Below, in pieces: positions 6,715 to 8,389 of a stretch of 8,389 nucleotides of DNA. The first letter of the stretch is position 1, and each line of letters starts with the position of its first letter. Below the pieces are notes generated by a model. That model saw only the letters and a program-made list of their open reading frames with translations, searched no databases and was not told the DNA's origin. Position numbers and translations under genes: made by a program. This DNA comes from Spirochaetales bacterium (GTDB taxonomy: Bacteria; Spirochaetota; Spirochaetia; DSM-27196; PWMO01), in contig SKLB01000253.1 in NCBI GenBank assembly GCA_007123465.1, positions 1 through 8,389 of the forward strand, read 5' to 3'.

Positions 6715-7580
6715 GCTTCGCCTTTCAGGTAAGGCTTACCGGCGGCAGCCGGACCCCGGGCGCGGCCCACAACACCGGCCAGGACCACCACCGCCAGTAC
6801 GTAGGGCAACATCTGCACAAACTGTCCCGGAATAGGGATTCGCAGCTCGTACATAATGCGGAAGGTCTCCGCGTAGCCGAAGAGCATAGCCGCCAGCACG
6901 GCACCAACCGGATTCCAGCGTCCAAAGATCATCGCCGCCAGGGCGATGAAGCCACGGCCTCCGGTCATTCCGCTGACCCACTGCGACGGATAGAGCGTAG
7001 CCGCCGACAGCCCGCACAGCGCACCGGAAATCAGTACGCCGGCATAACGCATCAGGCTGACGTTGACACCCAGAGAATCGGCCGCTTCGGGGTTCTCGCC
7101 CACCGCACGCAGACGCAGTCCGAAGGTGGTCTTGTACAGCACGTACCAGGCAACAGCGGCAATCGGAATCAAGGCCCAGGCGTACACGTTGACACCGAAC
7201 AGCCGCGGGTAGAGATACGAGTTGAAGCGGCTCTGCGTCTCCTGACCGTAAATGCTCTGCGAGAGAAAACGCGACAGACCGAGCGCCAGAATATTGATTG
7301 CCACCCCGGAGACTATCTGGTCTACTTTGTAGGTTACGGTAACCACCGCGTGGATCAGCGCCACAAGCACTCCTGCCAGCATCGCCACCAGCACTCCAAT
7401 AAACATGCTCTGAAACGCCATCGAACCCCACACAATAGCAAAGGTGGTAACGATCATGATGCCTTCAAGAGCTATATTGATCACACCGCCCTTCTCCGAG
7501 AAGACCCCACCCATGGCGGCAAACGCAATGGGCGCCGATATCTGGATGCCGCGCAGCAGAAACTCGCCCAGGTACCACAT
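6711..7580 (-). CDS. ABC transporter permease, nucleoside/Bmp type (YufQ/PnrE-like)
   Basis: 289 residues, complete, an inner-membrane permease of the branched-chain-type superfamily (BPD_transp_2). Diagnostic segments: SEKGGVINIALEGIM (28-42), the ATPase-contact region FGLRLRAVGENPEAADSLGV (153-172), GRGFIALAAMIFGRWNPVGA (208-227) and a C-terminal GKPYL. This matches the second permease of purine-nucleoside importers such as B. subtilis NupQ (YufQ) and T. pallidum Pnr. About eight membrane helices are expected. AAGGAG (7594-7589) lies 8 bases before the ATG, inside the upstream permease gene; the two genes overlap by one base (TAATG). The downstream yhhQ overlaps its stop by 4 bases. Nucleoside as substrate is the family default, but related Bmp systems can differ. 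Confidence 0.92.
   Translation of the reverse strand: MWYLGEFLLRGIQISAPIAFAAMGGVFSEKGGVINIALEGIMIVTTFAIVWGSMAFQSMFIGVLVAMLAGVLVALIHAVVTVTYKVDQIVSGVAINILALGLSRFLSQSIYGQETQSRFNSYLYPRLFGVNVYAWALIPIAAVAWYVLYKTTFGLRLRAVGENPEAADSLGVNVSLMRYAGVLISGALCGLSAATLYPSQWVSGMTGGRGFIALAAMIFGRWNPVGAVLAAMLFGYAETFRIMYELRIPIPGQFVQMLPYVLAVVVLAGVVGRARGPAAAGKPYLKGEA
6721..6725 (-). promoter_or_regulatory. Shine-Dalgarno of yhhQ inside the second permease gene
   Basis: AAAGG on the minus strand, 6 bases before ATG 6714 and within the last codons of the permease. With the ATGA overlap it supports coupled translation of yhhQ. Confidence 0.65.
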
Positions 7581-8389
7581 TACTGCATCTCCTTCTTGCG
7601 CAGCCGCCGGATGTAGCGGTTCATCACCTCACCGGAAACAACAATGATCAGAATCATCAGTCCGGTAATCACATAGATTACCGCGTTGGGAACCGAGGTA
7701 TAGAGTTGGAGACCGTAGCCGGCCTGTTTCAGAAAACTGAACAGCAGCGCGGCAAAGATAATGCCCAGCGGATTGTTGCGTCCGATCAACGCAATCGCAA
7801 TCCCGTCGAATCCCACCCCCGAAGCTATCTCGTAGGTATAGTGGCCACGAATCGCAAATATCTCCTGCAGCCCTATCAGTCCCGCAAGCGCCCCACTGGC
7901 CAGGAAGGCGCCGATCTGTACCCGGTTAACCTTGATACCGGCGTAGCGCGATGCATCCGGTGCGGTTCCCACAGCGCGCACTTCAAATCCGTGTCTGGTC
8001 TTGAATAACAGGAGACTGACCAGAACTCCCATGATAAGCGCAACTACCAGACTGTAGTCCAGATAGACGTGGTTGCCGATGCCCCAGCCCATGGCCTGGA
8101 AAACGTGATTCAGGCGGCCGAAGCGCGCTGTGGCCTGGATCGCCGCAGTCTGGGGCTCCAGGCTCTCGCCGGGAGCAAATCCGCTCAGTGGTCGGTTCAC
8201 CAGGTAGTTCACCAGATAGATCGCTATGCTGTTGAACATGATGGTTGTGATGACTTCGTGTACGCCACGAAAGGTCCGCAGCAGCGCTGGAATCGCGGAC
8301 CACAGCGCACCGCCGATCATTGCAAACAGCACAACCGTTGGAAGGTGCAGCATTGCCGGCAGACGCAGGTAGATACCGGCCACAGCGCC
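7580..8389 (-). CDS. ABC transporter permease, nucleoside/Bmp type (YufP/PnrD-like), partial (N-terminus beyond right edge)
   Basis: 269 residues plus stop are visible and the frame is open to the window edge; a GTG at 8383 is internal, since family members are usually about 350 residues and a conserved N-terminal part is missing. Visible features include EVITTIMFNSIAIYLVNYLV (about 45-64), the ATPase-contact region GFEVRAVGTAPDASRYAGIK (134-153), GFDGIAIALIGRNNPLG (193-209) and a basic C-terminus RYIRRLRKKEMQ. This is the first of the two permeases of a purine-nucleoside-type ABC importer, forming a heterodimer with the product of the next gene, which it overlaps by one base. The lipoprotein receptor (BmpA/PnrA-like) and a double-domain ATPase are normally upstream and would lie outside the window. 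Confidence 0.92.
   Translation of the reverse strand, partial: GAVAGIYLRLPAMLHLPTVVLFAMIGGALWSAIPALLRTFRGVHEVITTIMFNSIAIYLVNYLVNRPLSGFAPGESLEPQTAAIQATARFGRLNHVFQAMGWGIGNHVYLDYSLVVALIMGVLVSLLLFKTRHGFEVRAVGTAPDASRYAGIKVNRVQIGAFLASGALAGLIGLQEIFAIRGHYTYEIASGVGFDGIAIALIGRNNPLGIIFAALLFSFLKQAGYGLQLYTSVPNAVIYVITGLMILIIVVSGEVMNRYIRRLRKKEMQ
7589..7594 (-). promoter_or_regulatory. Shine-Dalgarno of the second permease inside the first permease gene
   Basis: AAGGAG on the minus strand, 8 bases before ATG 7580. It is also the codons Lys-Glu near the end of the upstream permease, so ribosomes finishing that gene can restart at once, which suits a 1:1 permease pair. Confidence 0.8.

Noticed and set aside
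6049..6732. Plus-strand open frame of 227 codons
   Set aside because: Antisense to yhhQ, very rich in Gln, Arg and His as expected for the reverse of a Leu/Ala-rich membrane protein.
6736..7431. Second minus-strand open frame of 231 codons inside the permease gene
   Set aside because: Shifted frame of the true ABC permease; Gly/Arg/Cys-rich with no membrane pattern.
8381..8383. GTG at 8383 as the start of the first permease
   Set aside because: The frame is open beyond it to the window edge, and the family's N-terminal helices are missing, so it is an internal Val codon.

Overview
The window looks like chromosomal DNA of a free-living or commensal spirochaete (Spirochaeta/Treponema lineage), moderately GC-rich. 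The main pointer is an outer-membrane protein of the UPF0164 (FadL/PorV-like) family, known chiefly from treponemes and relatives. A purine-nucleoside-type (Bmp/Pnr) ABC transporter of the sort spirochaetes carry is consistent with this. The assignment rests on recalled family features, not on a search. I see no mobile elements, RNA genes, CRISPR arrays or broken genes.

Left part (1-3283): two divergent genes for envelope proteins. On the minus strand a large exported TPR/coiled-coil protein runs off the left edge; its frame is open from about 1861 to base 1. On the plus strand is the UPF0164-family barrel (1988-3283), which carries a TPR-like tail after the barrel. The AT-rich gap between them holds two inverted repeats that overlap a candidate promoter.

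Middle part (3339-5991): on the minus strand an aldo/keto reductase (4160-5146) is followed by an unrecognised two-helix membrane protein (3339-4109), probably as one transcript. Divergent from the reductase is a polytopic membrane protein resembling the YesL/DUF624 type (5215-5991). The two divergent promoters appear to share one -35 hexamer and to give nearly leaderless messages.

Right part (6019-8389): a tightly packed minus-strand operon, entered from outside the window. It holds two inner-membrane permeases of a Bmp/nucleoside ABC transporter (stop and start overlapping by 1 base), then a YhhQ-family queuosine-precursor transporter whose start overlaps the second permease by 4 bases. The layout suggests shared uptake of purine-like compounds, with the substrate-binding lipoprotein and ATPase genes expected beyond base 8389.

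Most of the window is ordinary housekeeping and envelope sequence. The points worth a second look are the YhhQ/ABC coupling, the paired TPR envelope proteins and the shared divergent promoter. I found no convincing evidence for a wholly new system.
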